64,000 nucleotides of DNA. Origin: Polytrichum commune. Its lineage: Eukaryota; Streptophyta; Polytrichopsida; Polytrichales; Polytrichaceae. Shown here piece after piece: positions 10,760 to 22,049 of this stretch; the stretch's first letter is position 1, and each line of letters begins with the position of its first letter. A model generated the notes under the pieces. That model ran no database searches, was not told where the DNA came from, and saw only the letters and a program-made list of their open reading frames with translations. The stretch covers positions 49,816,440 to 49,880,439 of the forward strand of contig OX485807.1 of the NCBI GenBank assembly GCA_950295325.1. The letters run 5' to 3'. The position numbers were made by a program, and so were the translations under genes.

Positions 10760-11510
10760 ATCCAAATATAAACCTATTGATCTAACTTTTGACGATTTCA
10801 TTCAAATTTTATAACTTTTGAGAATGTTTCTGGCAATTCTTTTGCCTAGAAAAAATAGGGCTGGAACTTGTTGTCATCATGAGTCATCGACACCAAGAAC
10901 GGTGATTCATAGATTCTAAACATGTCCACTTGCTCAATGCACGTGGTGATATGGGGCCAAATGTACATGGAGGCTCTATCCTTGAAGATTTTGACGCCAC
11001 TTTGGTGTGCTAGTGAGTTCATTACACCTCAAACAAACCACTAGATTTTTTGTGAATTTTTTCTCTTCTTCTTGGTGGATCTTCTAGTGGTTGGAAATCT
11101 TAATTTTGTTTTATAAAGCTTACAATTTTGAGGAATGTCACAAGGTAAGTGATTTTCGAAGACAAGTTATGAACATCATCTTTCTAGCTAGTCAAAGTAA
11201 AGCTCACGTAGTTTTGTTATAGATTGGAGTTATATCTACTATAAATATATCTCCAATATATTAAAGCGATTCTATGCAAACGAGTGATTTGATTCTTCTT
11301 TGACATTACACATTTGCTTTGAATTGGACCCTCCAAACCATCCAAAGCAATTAGAGGTAGACTAGTGATTGATTAGTACACACGATTTACAACTTATAAT
11401 CTTGAAAACATCAATTTCTTATAGAGTGATTTGTTTTGACACTTTGGAATGACAACCACGCCAAAATTGTAAAATCATTTGTTATGGATATCATATTGGA
11501 AATCTACATC
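10760..11510. other. Intergenic stretch without a gene
   Basis: AT-rich sequence with no ORF or repeat signature that I recognise. Confidence 0.5.
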
Positions 11511-11515
11511 ACTAA

Positions 11516-11971
11516 GAGCATCTCCACCTTTGCCACCACATCTCACTTCAAGACTACTTTACATGGAGCGCACATGTAACAATCACCACCACATTGCATC
11601 ACATCTCTCTCCAAGTTGGTTGTTGACATAGGCTTAGAGCACGGCTTAGAGAGACCAAAATGAAGAGGACACTCTATTTTGATGTATGGCACAAAGGATC
11701 AGCCACCCAATCAACCCTAGGAAGCGATCTCTTCATAACACTTGGTGCTTTATAATAACCTTTACATGCTTATTCTATTGATATCAAAACACACATTATT
11801 TTTCCTACACATTTTGAGGAAACTACATTACGCATAGAATAGCAATCATTATTGTAGCGGTGGTACCTCTGTCACTGTAGTTTTCAATGCACCTAATACT
11901 CCACGAGCTCCTCCACCACCACTTTGGAGTAGGATTTGGAGAGAGATGTGATGGAGACTATGAAGATGCCC
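11516..11971. mobile_element. MITE candidate, GAGCATCTCC/GGGCATCTTC ends
   Basis: The left end GAGCATCTCCACC... and the reverse-complemented right end GGGCATCTTCATA... are similar, and both continue into 'CACATCTC'. Flanks are TAA and AAA, close to the TWA site of Harbinger elements. The interior has no ORF. The repeats are diverged, so the element is old or the call may be wrong. Confidence 0.4.
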
Positions 11972-12367
11972 AAAGTGTGTCATCCACATATTGTTGCTAA
12001 TCACTACCAACATACGAGTCCTAGGCATTCGTCATGCGTTGGTGAAAGAATGATGCAAATATACCACTAAGATAGATTTACATATTTTCTAATGATGTAG
12101 GAGAAGTTTCTAGAGACACATGACAATTGTCCAATTTTCATGTACTTGTTGCAAATGAATTATCATGATCTCCAGGTTATCTTAACAAACCACTAAGTTA
12201 TAGCACCCGAGATAGCACCTTATGAGTTTAGGCACTCTACTTGTCAAACAAAATATAATAAAAAATATTTTCTTACCACATCAACTTTGAATATGTTGTA
12301 ACCGACAACTGTGTGGATGAATGTTCACAACACCTATCAAGGGTGAGGATGAAAACCTTGATATTTA

Positions 12368-12652
12368 CTCCCTCCGTCCCAAAATGATTGTTCTACTTCC
12401 TAGATTTTTTTGTCCCAAAATGATTGTCTAGTTTATATGTCCAGCTAAAAACTTGAGGCTCAAAGTCAAATATTTTCGTGCCAAACTTTCTAAGTCAAGA
12501 AGTCTTTCGACACCGCAAATTATGGGGGCATTTCAAAGCAGTTGTTGTTTACTTATTCTAAGAGTCATACTTACAACTACTTGGTCAATGATCAACGGAC
12601 CTTAGTCTCGCCAAAGTTAGAAACACGGACAATCATTCTGGGACGGAGGGAG
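12368..12652. mobile_element. Stowaway (Tc1/mariner) MITE, 285 bp
   Basis: Both ends carry the classic Stowaway terminal repeat CTCCCTCCGTCCCA(A/G)AATGATTGT in inverted orientation, flanked by the TA dinucleotide target site on each side (12366-12367 and 12653-12654). Length and ends fit the family well. The left subterminal block 'tcccaaaatgattgt' is repeated once inside near 12413. Confidence 0.92.
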
Positions 12653-13425
12653 TATTGTAGACCCATGGTTTACTTATTCTGACCAACTAAACTTCTAAAT
12701 GAAAGTCAAAGACCCCCAATTAGTCAAATGAACTTGAAACAACAACCAACCTACAAGGATGAATCATTGGGATGAATCAACAACCCACCTATAGGAATTA
12801 ATTTTTACTATTAACCCCTCGGTAGGTATTAGAAAACCAAATCACAATTGCATGAGGTGTGGCATTATCAGTCAAGAAAATGGTTTTTTTTTTTTTTTTT
12901 TTTTTTGAGTGCGGAAATTGATAAGGTACTACAGTAAGGGACAATCTCTTTGGAGGAACCAAGAGAAATGCTACTTGAGCAACAGATTGTGTTCAGTTTG
13001 ACAAACCATACACTTCAAGTTGCAGCCACTCCTTGTAGCCTTTCTACTTACACTACAAGATTGATAGCACTGAGCTCAAAATTGCATCTCACAAATGTCT
13101 ACACTAAACACTCAATTACTGCAACAATTAAAGGCTCAATATTAGATAGAAGAGATGAATCTATCTATCTATCTATATGTCTATATTACATTGGTGTATA
13201 TTGCTAAAGTTAATATGAGTCCATTACCTTTAGGCTGCTCAAATGTTTCCTTTTGTTGCAAGATAGTATACTTTTCACACCTTTTAATAGATGGTTTGGG
13301 GGTTTGTTACAACGATGTTTTATCATATGGGACCCTACTTTGCTAAGCCAGTCACACGATTGTTGTTATCCAAATTTTTCCCTAACACTAGTAATTATCT
13401 TAAAATGTACTACTTTTGGAGTATG

Positions 13426-13615
13426 TTTTTTTTTTTTTTTGAGACAGAAGGCCGACATGCCAACGCCAAAGCACAGGAGGTAGTTGACCACCTGGCAAGT
13501 TTTCCGTCAAGTACAGAGGAGATTTCACAACCGGGATTCGAACAACCTACCTCTTCCTTGAGATTTGGGTATCTCTCCACTATCATCCGGTAGTTTAAGG
13601 TCATCTCGGACCAAA
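13426..13615 (-). mobile_element. tRNA-derived SINE-like element, longest copy
   Basis: On the - strand it begins GGTCCGAGATGACC, contains GGTTGTTCGAATCCCGG (like the tRNA B box GGTTCGAATCC), and ends GGCCTTCTGTCTC plus an A-run. Near-identical 11-bp direct repeats tttggagtatg / tttggagaatg at 13415-13425 and 13616-13626 flank it. A pol III-type internal promoter would drive transcription on the - strand. Related copies are at 19080-19225 (5' portion) and at 10464 and 62841 (3' tail). Confidence 0.75.
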
Positions 13616-13916
13616 TTTGGAGAATGTCTTTAAGCCAGTGAAGGAAATAGTGTCCAATTGACCATCCACCATTGCAAAAGTGTCTAGAAATAACCTTGAA
13701 ATTCCCTTACTTATACAGTGGCCACACATGGGGCCCAGCCAGCCCGTACAGTGTGCCCCCCCGCCCCCTGCGGAGGATGAGCTAGCCATCCATGGCGCTG
13801 GGCACAAAGTCCCGAAGGCCCTGGCTGGCTAGATGGTTGGCTCATCCTCTGGGGGGGGGGGCACCGGCCAGGTCGGTTGGACAACCCCCCCCCCCCGCGG
13901 TGTGGATGGGCTATTA

Positions 13917-14406
13917 GGGTCACTTCACACACGAGCCAAGAGCCGTAACCATGAATTTGTGAGAGCCCAAAAGAAAGTGTCCAAAGACCGTCCCGATACA
14001 CCTCCAAAATCATGTAGTGTGGTCATGGACCCTCAAGTGTCGTGTGAAGTCATATGTGACCGGACTTTCAACCAACTGCTATTTCAATAAATTTCTATTC
14101 ATGGGGCCCTCACACACGATAAAATATAATAAAACAACAGTTGTGAGAGTTTGGAGTGCCATGGTCTCCCGGTCTTTTGTTAGACTTCCCTCCAAGAGAT
14201 GGTTTTTGAAAGTGGTTTTTGAAAAATGGTCCATTTGATGCCATGTAGGAATTCATGTAGACTTTACATTCATCTTGCATTCACATACTCCATTGCTCCC
14301 TCCAGTTTAGTGTGAAGTGAACTTGGACCGGCTCCACCTTTTCCACCAATGAGCGTGCTTGAAGTGTAATGGTCACAGGCTCTCAGTCTCGTGTGTGAAG
14401 TGGCCC
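13917..14406. mobile_element. PIF/Harbinger-like MITE, family H1 (490 bp, reverse orientation)
   Basis: Ends GGGTCACTTCACACAC and GTGTGTGAAGTGGCCC are inverted repeats. The flanks are TTA (13914-13916) and TGA (14407-14409), a duplication with one mismatch. The whole body aligns in reverse complement with 6600-7098. A C/G homopolymer-rich patch lies immediately to the left (13850-13900). Confidence 0.75.
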
Positions 14407-14409
14407 TGA

Positions 14410-15975
14410 GGTTCTCAGTTTAAATGACCAAATTTTGTTACAAGAATAAGTGCTTTTTAACAACCTATTTTCCCAACCACAACCATTGAAATTGCATAGA
14501 ACACCCAAAGCTTGATTATTATTAGAATTCTATAAAAATATTGGTTGTCATCTATACCTCATGAAGTGCTCACATCTTGGGAAATGTTCAGACATTAGAT
14601 CACTTCAAGATCACATTTATGACTACAAATTTATAGTATCTATGGTTTCAAGGAATCCTATCAAATTCTCATTTAGATGCCGAGGTTTGTGATTCAATCA
14701 TTTTTTAAACTTCTTACTTTCTAAGTCAATAGGAGGAGCATAAGTATTTATGGTATTTTGAACCATATGGATGTGATCCTTAGAAGTTGCCTCACAACTT
14801 CTCTTTTGTGTTAGTTCTTAAGGAACTCTAAGAAATATGAATCTATAAGGGGGCATTCATGTTTGGGGTACCAAGAATGAGTGTTTAAAAGTTAAAGAAC
14901 TAAAGTAGATAACTTTACATAGTTGGTGTGCTTGGATTTGTATTGTGGAGCATGTTTTGGATTATACCTACATTTAATATTCCATTATGAGTACACCGAC
15001 AAAGTTAATTTACAAGGAATAGGGTTTTCTAAGATATCATTTTGATTCCTTAACGGACATCCATGGTTGTTGTCATAACTATTGACCTTAGGATTAAGGA
15101 ATGGAAAGGACAACACAAACTAATTGAAATGATCCCAATTTTCTTCCTCACACTTATTGTTCGATTGTGTACTGCATCCAATGTATAGCTTTACATATGA
15201 CACCAAACATGGCCAACATTACCCAATAACATGGCTACATGAAAACGGAACGTTTAGAATGAGAATTGAACATAATAAAATATATGTATGGACACATGAC
15301 ACTTACACCAAGGTACTAGGATGCAGAAGAGGAAATATTTCACCTCCGATGTACACTTCAATAATGAAATTGCCATTCATGTGGCCCAAACAAGTCCTAT
15401 GACCTCTCTACAAGTCCTATGATCTATCTACTCATTTCATAAATGATTTTTTAATTATTAGTTACCAATTTAATAATAAATAATATATTTGTTGATAAAT
15501 TCCTATGACCTATCTATAGTAAATCATACTAAACATTGGGATCCAATGCGACATAGTGCTTAATTCCTTTGTCCCAAAAGTAGTTTCCCAATTGTGAATG
15601 GACCCATAATGCATCTTACAAAGTGGTTCACCCTCATTGGCTTTAAATGAAATTGAAACGAAATGAAATTGATTTTAAAACCCCGGAAGCCAAAAGGTTA
15701 ATGGGACTAAGAAGCACATTGAGGTGGTTTTGAACCAGCTAATTACCTAGAGTGGTAGAGCGTAGTAGCCTTCATGAGATAGAGGCTAATGTCAACTTGA
15801 TGGTTCAACTGAAAGAAATACTAAAGGCTAGCTGATATTACATTCTCAAATAGTGATGGAAACTTATCTTCAATGGGGTTATGTAAGGGAGACTTCAACA
15901 CAAAGTGTGCCTCATTTTCAACTACATTTTAAGAGAAAAAGTGACACAATCTCTTGTCTCTAGAGATAGGGATAG
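14410..15975. other. Intergenic stretch without a gene
   Basis: AT-rich; only short spurious ORFs. A 20-bp unit 'caagtcctatgacctctcta' occurs twice in tandem near 15390-15430. Confidence 0.5.
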
Positions 15976-15979
15976 TTGA

Positions 15980-16640
15980 TCATTGTCCAATTTCAATGAC
16001 AAGTCTATGATTCAATGTGCGGTAAGCCACAATGATCTTGTGTTGTGGTGGGGTCAGTGGTGGCTTCAAGTACAATTCACATTCGTATTTGAGAAAATCC
16101 TTGAGGTGGAGATAATCTAGTTTCTTCCTTGAGAGATGGAAAAAGTTATACTCTTTAGCAAGAAAAGCCTCCTTGATAGCATCAAATGTGATTTTTGATG
16201 TTGTGTCATGGGTTTCCCAATGAGATAGACCCCATGATGCCTGCCATGTGGTTGTCGTTTTGTGCCATGTGTTAAGCCTTGTTCGGCAAGGTGTTGGGAA
16301 AGTGAGGTTGCTTGACTGACTAAGCGAGTTGAAGGTGGGTGGGCCAACTGGTGTTGAACCCATAGTGAGCTTAAGAGCATATAATTCTATGGGTTGTTCT
16401 CTAAATTTGGCGAACATACTACAATAGGTTGTTGAAGAATGCACTTTGACATGCGACATCGTATGTATCGTCATGCATCTTCTCGAACACCTTCCAATGA
16501 AAGGTTTTCAAGTCCTATCCCAAAATCTAGTGCCATATGTGAAAGTTGATAGCACCAAAGCCTTGATCAAATGTGACTCCAACTACTACTCCTTTCCTCG
16601 AGGTGACCATTACATGTGTTGAGGTTCCATGATTCACCTA
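15980..16640 (-). pseudogene. Possible LINE-type ORF2 C-terminal fragment
   Basis: The - strand ORF 16474-15980 (164 codons) ends with an aromatic/Leu-rich part (KKLDYLHLKDFLKYECELYL) that recalls the 'dxxxYLQLRxxl' segment near the end of plant LINE reverse transcriptases. Protein-like sequence with a stop continues upstream to about 16640. No catalytic motif is visible; this is a resemblance only. Confidence 0.3.
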
Positions 16641-16699
16641 ATGCTAACCCTCACTTTATAACCTTATATCAAAAAGTGATAGTTCATTTTTTTTACAAG

Positions 16700-17917
16700 C
16701 ACTAAACAAAAATGTAAACACAACACAAAGACACCCCCCCCCCCCCAAAAAAAACCTTGATATTGATATTGACATGAAATATGGTGTTGCCTCATCTTTG
16801 AGTTGGTCTAACTCTGTAAATAAGCATGAAACAAACATCACAAGATTTAGAGGGACCTTGAAGACTACTATCTCATTTCAAAGCCAAACACCTTGAATGG
16901 ACGTAGTCAAGCCAACATTCATATGTCTCCCCTAAGTGCACACCTCTAAGTTTTCACATGGTTTGTTGAGAATATGTGCTTCGCCTAGATACTCCAACTA
17001 TAATTAAGTGGATAATAGTAGGACGGCGCACCGAAAATAAAATGTTGGGAATGTCACCCATCCCATCATTATGCCAACCTTAGATGACTTAACCCCATGT
17101 TTCTCATGAGATATAGGTTCTGACATTGAGTTGCGCCACTCTTGAAACACACATATTTTGTATACATAATGAACAATGTGGTGACGATAGTGGTTATCAC
17201 TTCACTGTTCCCCACTGTTGCGAAAAGGTAAGGACTACGTAAAAATAATGTCCTATTATGCACAAGTGTAAAGGGTTGAGACGGCGCATGCCCATACAAG
17301 TAAGACATACATAAGAATTCACTTTTTGAATTCCTAAAGAGAAAGAGAAAAACCATACCCTTGCATCGGCCTCCGAGATGCTTTGGGGGGTTTTAGGCAT
17401 GAGATTTGGAATTGCTTGAGCAACAAGTACAAGGTTGTGGAGGGTCATGACTCCAACTTTTGAGCTTTAAGTTACCTTCAGGTGTTGGACAATAGTACAC
17501 CCCACATGGCGTAAAATATCATGACACATTCCAAGTTGGTTAACCCCTTAGTGTCCTAGTCTAAAATTGGGCATAGGTTCCCTTAGGGCCGTTATGGATT
17601 TTGAGTGGGGGTGGAACTTGACCCTTTTTCTTCAAAGGATGCCAATTTCTATAAAGAAAAATAGAAATAGGAACATCGATGTATTTACACCGATGTGAAT
17701 ATGAGTTCGTTTGCCCTAAAATGTTTGCGGATGAGTTGGGTATCAATATAGGGCTTATTACATGTCTTTTAAAAGGTAAGTCATGTTGGGGTGTAACTAC
17801 TCATTGTAATAACATGAGTTCTATGTGGGTAGAACCAAGCTTTGTTTGTTGTCTAGAATTTTTTTTGTTTAGGGTGAGATGGATAAGATAGTGATAGAAG
17901 ACCTTGCCATATAGCTA
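16700..17917. other. Intergenic stretch without a gene
   Basis: Contains a C-run/A-run at 16733-16755 and short ORFs without recognisable content. Confidence 0.45.
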
Positions 17918-18613
17918 TATTAGTCATGCTAGGTTGAATTGCAAAACATAATGGGAGGGAATTTGTGATTCTTTGATGAGAAAAAATATCTTCACATTGA
18001 CCTCCTGCAACTTTTGTATCTTGAATTCAATTTGAGAACCTGAAATGGTCATGTGCGTGATTCGCAATTGCTTTCTGGATGAAAAGAAATTGATTTTACA
18101 CTCCATGAAGCCAAATGGTTCATATCAATCCAAAAGTCAACATTGTCCTTGGAGTTGGAAGTGCCCATAATATAGGGCCACATATCTTGGACCAGTCACA
18201 CGTGGAGTTGAGCTCTAGTTTCCAAATATTCGGCTAAAAAGCATGCAAACTAAGGTATGCGGACCTTATGTGGTTATTGTTCTCAATTAGACACCTATAG
18301 TTGAGCAGTATATGGGAAGGGTTGTAGTCAAGAAATGAGACCAAAAAGACGCATGTCACTATCATGTGATTAGACTCGTGGCTTGCAGTAGAGACATCAA
18401 TCTAGGCTCAACAATTTAACATAATGGGAGTGTTTTTGTGATCATGTGAATAGAACAAAAATATTCACTTTTACCTTTTATAAATTTTGCATCTTAACGT
18501 AAATCCTTGAACTTGAAATGATAATCTTCATGATTTGCAATCCATAGTGAGATGAGACCATGACCAATGTGATCCAATGGTCAAAATTTGTATGAGCCGG
18601 AAGTTCCAAAGCA
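17918..18613. repeat. Dispersed repeat family G, two adjacent copies
   Basis: 17918-18193 is the right part of a copy ('...acctgaaatggtcatg...ggaagtgcccataatatagggccacat'). 18252-18613 is a second copy that begins aaggtatgcggaccttatgtgg and repeats the 'cttgaaatgataatcttcatgat' block. The same block order recurs at 55330-55880 and 62437-62826. Nonautonomous and non-coding. Confidence 0.55.
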
Positions 18614-19079
18614 TTAACAAGCTCCACAACCTGGGACTTACTCCTCATTAAACTCCCTAAAAAATTTATACCCTTTTTTTAACCTCTCCAAACATAGCCT
18701 CAATGCCCGCCTCCAACCCTTAATCAAAATATAAATAAAAAATCCCAACAATTCCTTTGGTTCATATGTTTGTAAGATTCAAGATGTTGTGAATTCATAA
18801 CTAGCTAGTAGATTGGCACTTACATACATAAAAAATGTCGGTTTCATGGAAAGCGAACATATATGAAGAAAATTTTCACCCAAAGGGCTCATGCCGCATA
18901 TTGATAGTGGTAACTTAACAAAATTTTGCAAAGGATGTTTTTTTCCTCATCCTCTACCCACCACAAATTTTATAGTTTTTTGTCGACTTGATTTATGTGC
19001 ACATAACTCTCAGGCCAATGCATGTACAAACATGAAACATTATAGTAAACAATTTACTTCTTTATTTATTTCTTTTTTG

Positions 19080-19225
19080 GAGAACACAAGAGGCGCTTGA
19101 GCATCTGACTAGTTTTTCCATCAAGCAGAGAGACGATTTCACAACCGGGAATCGAACCGCCAACCACTCCACTTCGTTTGGGCACCTCTTCACTATCATC
19201 CAGTAGTATAGAGTCATCTCGGACC
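19080..19225 (-). mobile_element. tRNA-derived SINE-like element, older copy
   Basis: On the - strand it starts GGTCCGAGATGAC and carries GGTTCGATTCCCGG (B-box-like). It is colinear with 13426-13615 through 'gatttcacaaccggga' and 'ctatcatcc', but has lost or replaced the CTTCTGTCTC tail. Diverged; target duplication not clear. Confidence 0.6.
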
Positions 19226-19617
19226 AGTATAACATGCAGTATCATGCATTGGCCTAGGAATATTCTCTTATTCTCAACCTAAACCTAAAGAGTGAAAAAT
19301 ATTCCAAATTACACTCTTTGAAGTGAAATTTGCATCGGGGTGGGGATATCATTGATTTGTAGTCACTTGCATTCAATCTCATTTAGGTATTCGTTTTCCA
19401 AACGTCATAATCGGCTATTAAGCATTGGTTTCCAAACCACAAAACTTGCTAACTTAACAGGAGACTTTGGACGACTCAAACTGTTCCGGTCAGCAGAATA
19501 GACTTTGTCAACATTGATGAAGCTTTGGCGGCCGGCATCTCCATTTTGTTTTTGGGTTTATGTAGATGGGCCTTGGTAGATGGTTACTTTTTTGACTAGC
19601 CCATTTCTTCTAGGGCT

Positions 19618-19703
19618 AGGGCGAACCAACCCGTACACTGGTTCCTTGGAGGCAAGGGTTTAGGCATTCAACAAGGAACAAGTGTATGGGTTGGTTCGTC
19701 CAA
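19618..19703. mobile_element. ~85-bp foldback family F, copy 1
   Basis: Arms gggcgaaccaacccgtacac and gtatgggttggttcgtcc pair over nearly the whole element. Related sequences occur at 59577-59669 and 61858-61950. A candidate direct repeat ttcttctagg flanks this copy (about 19606-19615 and 19708-19717), which would suggest a 9-10 bp (Mutator-like) target duplication. Confidence 0.55.
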
Positions 19704-19775
19704 AACCTTCTTCTAGGATATGAAACATTCAATGAGCGATGAAAAGGGAGAGCCACCTGCTACATACAAATGAAC

Positions 19776-19930
19776 CGGTTGAGTTTGAGAAATAACCAGT
19801 TCAAGTTCAAGACTCCAGGAAAAATGGCCCATCGTCTTAGAGGAATCTATAGAATATACCTCAATTGAATAAAGAAAAGCCGAAAGATGTCAACATGTAA
19901 TTGGTTGGACTTGGAAACTTCAAGATATCA
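19776..19930. repeat. Dispersed repeat family P, copy
   Basis: Shares, in order, 'ccggttgagtttgagaaata', 'atcgtcttagaggaatctat' and 'ttggttggacttggaaac' with 58060-58300, 41925-42135 and 38370-38770, and in reverse with 41040-41290. Confidence 0.6.
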
Positions 19931-20167
19931 ACCAATTAAGGTATGCGGGTGTTATGCGGTTACTCGGACTCCTATATTTGATTGGTATGCGGTTCGATGA
20001 GGATCAAAGAGCAAACATCATGAAGATACATGGTTAGAAGAGATTGGACTATGTCTTCAAATTTTTTAACTTTTGTACACTCAATAGTGAATACAATTGG
20101 GAGGCCATGTGTATCTAATTAAGAAATCAACAAACATGCACTTGTTATAACCATAACTAAAGTAGGG

Positions 20168-20914
20168 TAGATTTGATTTTTACATGGAGGGTGGACTCTT
20201 CATCAGAAACACAAATGACATGCATGAGTCATTATGAAATTAAACCCACTATATATGAGAAATTTATAGAGGAAAACAAATGTATATATACTAATGGCAA
20301 GCTATAAAATGGGCTCATGTAATTATACCAAGATTTTTGATTTAATGTGATAAATGCATCCACTACATGTACAAAATAGACACCTTGAATTGATTAGTCC
20401 TTCTGACATGTAAAATGCATTTTCGCTTTCATAATGAGAAAGTCATTGAGCCTTTTTTTTTTCATTCACATGATATAGGTTAATGATTGCATCGAACAAA
20501 CAAAGACAAGAGCACAATAACTCAGCCACAATTTGGAGAGCATAACTCAAGGAAGCCCATGAGCACTCTAAGAGCCTCTGGCTTGTCCTAAAACCTTATT
20601 GCAAATCCAAACAATAATGGACAAGGGAGTCATTAATTTTTTTACAATATAATAACAATGGATGAATGTGAATTGGATGAAACTATCACGTTTGTTGTAA
20701 AAACAAATTCTAAACCTGAAGGCCCGCTTTTGTACATCTACCTTTACTTCAAAATACTTAATAGCCTTCTTGAATGTACACACTCTAGAAAATTAATAAC
20801 TCTTCCTTATGTGTAGTATATATGCTAATGCCTCATACAATACCCTTTTTTTACACTCATGTTAATTCGTACATGGTATGAAGAGTCCACCCTTCATGGA
20901 TTTCAATCCAATTT
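20168..20914. mobile_element. TIR element candidate (~745 bp)
   Basis: Left end 'gatttttacatggagggtgg' + 'actcttcat' and right end 'gaagagtcca' + 'cccttcatggatttcaatcc' are imperfect inverted repeats of about 30 bp. No target duplication or ORF with recognisable content was found. Confidence 0.35.
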
Positions 20915-20919
20915 TCGCG

Positions 20920-22040
20920 TTTATTTCATTGTAGATTTGCTACTGCAACACCAATTTTGTTGTGTATATCTAATCAATAAAAGTTGGAGAACATGAAAAA
21001 GGAACTAAATAACACCAACAAATCTTATGCCCAAAAATCTTCGTAGACACTGCCAATTAGTATAAGATGGTTAGCAAATCCAAATTGAGGCACTTTCCCT
21101 ATAATTAACAGATGTCATGTGAATATCTTGTTCATTATCAAAATGAAGGTTTTGTGCTCATTAAATGATCATTTAGGCTAAAATTTTTGGCCATAGCCCG
21201 GCCGAAGCGTGCAATTCTCAAATTTTGGTGGCTTTCATCTAGTGTTTTATGATTAGAATTTCATCCACATTGAATTAGAATGCTATTGCCTTGATAAGTT
21301 AATTATGCATGTAACCACTTTCCTTTTCCTCTTGACTTAACAAGGAGAAGGTCGGCCAAGGAAGAATGACGATATTTTCACAAGTACAATCAAGCATATT
21401 CTCAACATAGTATAGCAATAGACTTTTATGTGAACATTGAAGCTTAATGATTGAGTTCAGGTGTGTAGACAATAGGCGAATCCCGAGTGAGATGCTTGAG
21501 GATAGGAAATTAGTATGACACGAGCTCGGTGATTTGGATTCTAGAAATTCTTGGATACTCTAACATTGAGAGTAAGTAACTTATTTTGATGAGCAATAAC
21601 ATGGATGCCTTTGAAGTGAAAGTTCAATGATTGTGGTTTGTATTACAATGTGAATGAAAGATGTTGTGGAACAACATTGGCCATAAACATGGCTTTAAGT
21701 GAGTGAGTCATTAAGAGTTTGAGTAAATTGATTAAAATTTGTGAAAGACATAGATTAATGTTATAAATCTTAATCCAATGTAACATTTATCCTTACATAC
21801 ACTAGCTTAATCTTCCTTAAGTATTTGTTCCCTTTGTTGTTTTCTTTGGGTTAGTTTAAGTGATAGCAAAAACCTAACTACATTTTGGCGTTGTTGTTGA
21901 GTAAGGTTGTTGTTGTCCTTTAAGATTAGGGTTGGAAAGATTTTAATAGCATATGATAGGTGTCAAACTTGTTTACAATGAATATAATAAATATATTAAG
22001 AAATCACATTCTTAATCTACATTCGTGAGAAAAGAAACTA
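20920..22040. other. Intergenic stretch without a gene
   Basis: AT-rich, no recognisable coding or repeat signature. Confidence 0.45.
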
Positions 22041-22049
22041 ATGTTAGAG

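Noticed and set aside
10387-10761. 124-codon - strand ORF
   Set aside because: It runs through the SINE insertion and both target duplications; the coding look is accidental.
13426-13615. A true tRNA gene suggested by the GGTTCGAATCCC-like box
   Set aside because: No cloverleaf can be drawn around it. The A-tail and target duplications make it a SINE.
13601-14238. Overlapping ORFs near 13.6-14.2 kb
   Set aside because: They read through the C/G homopolymer patch and the H1 MITE.
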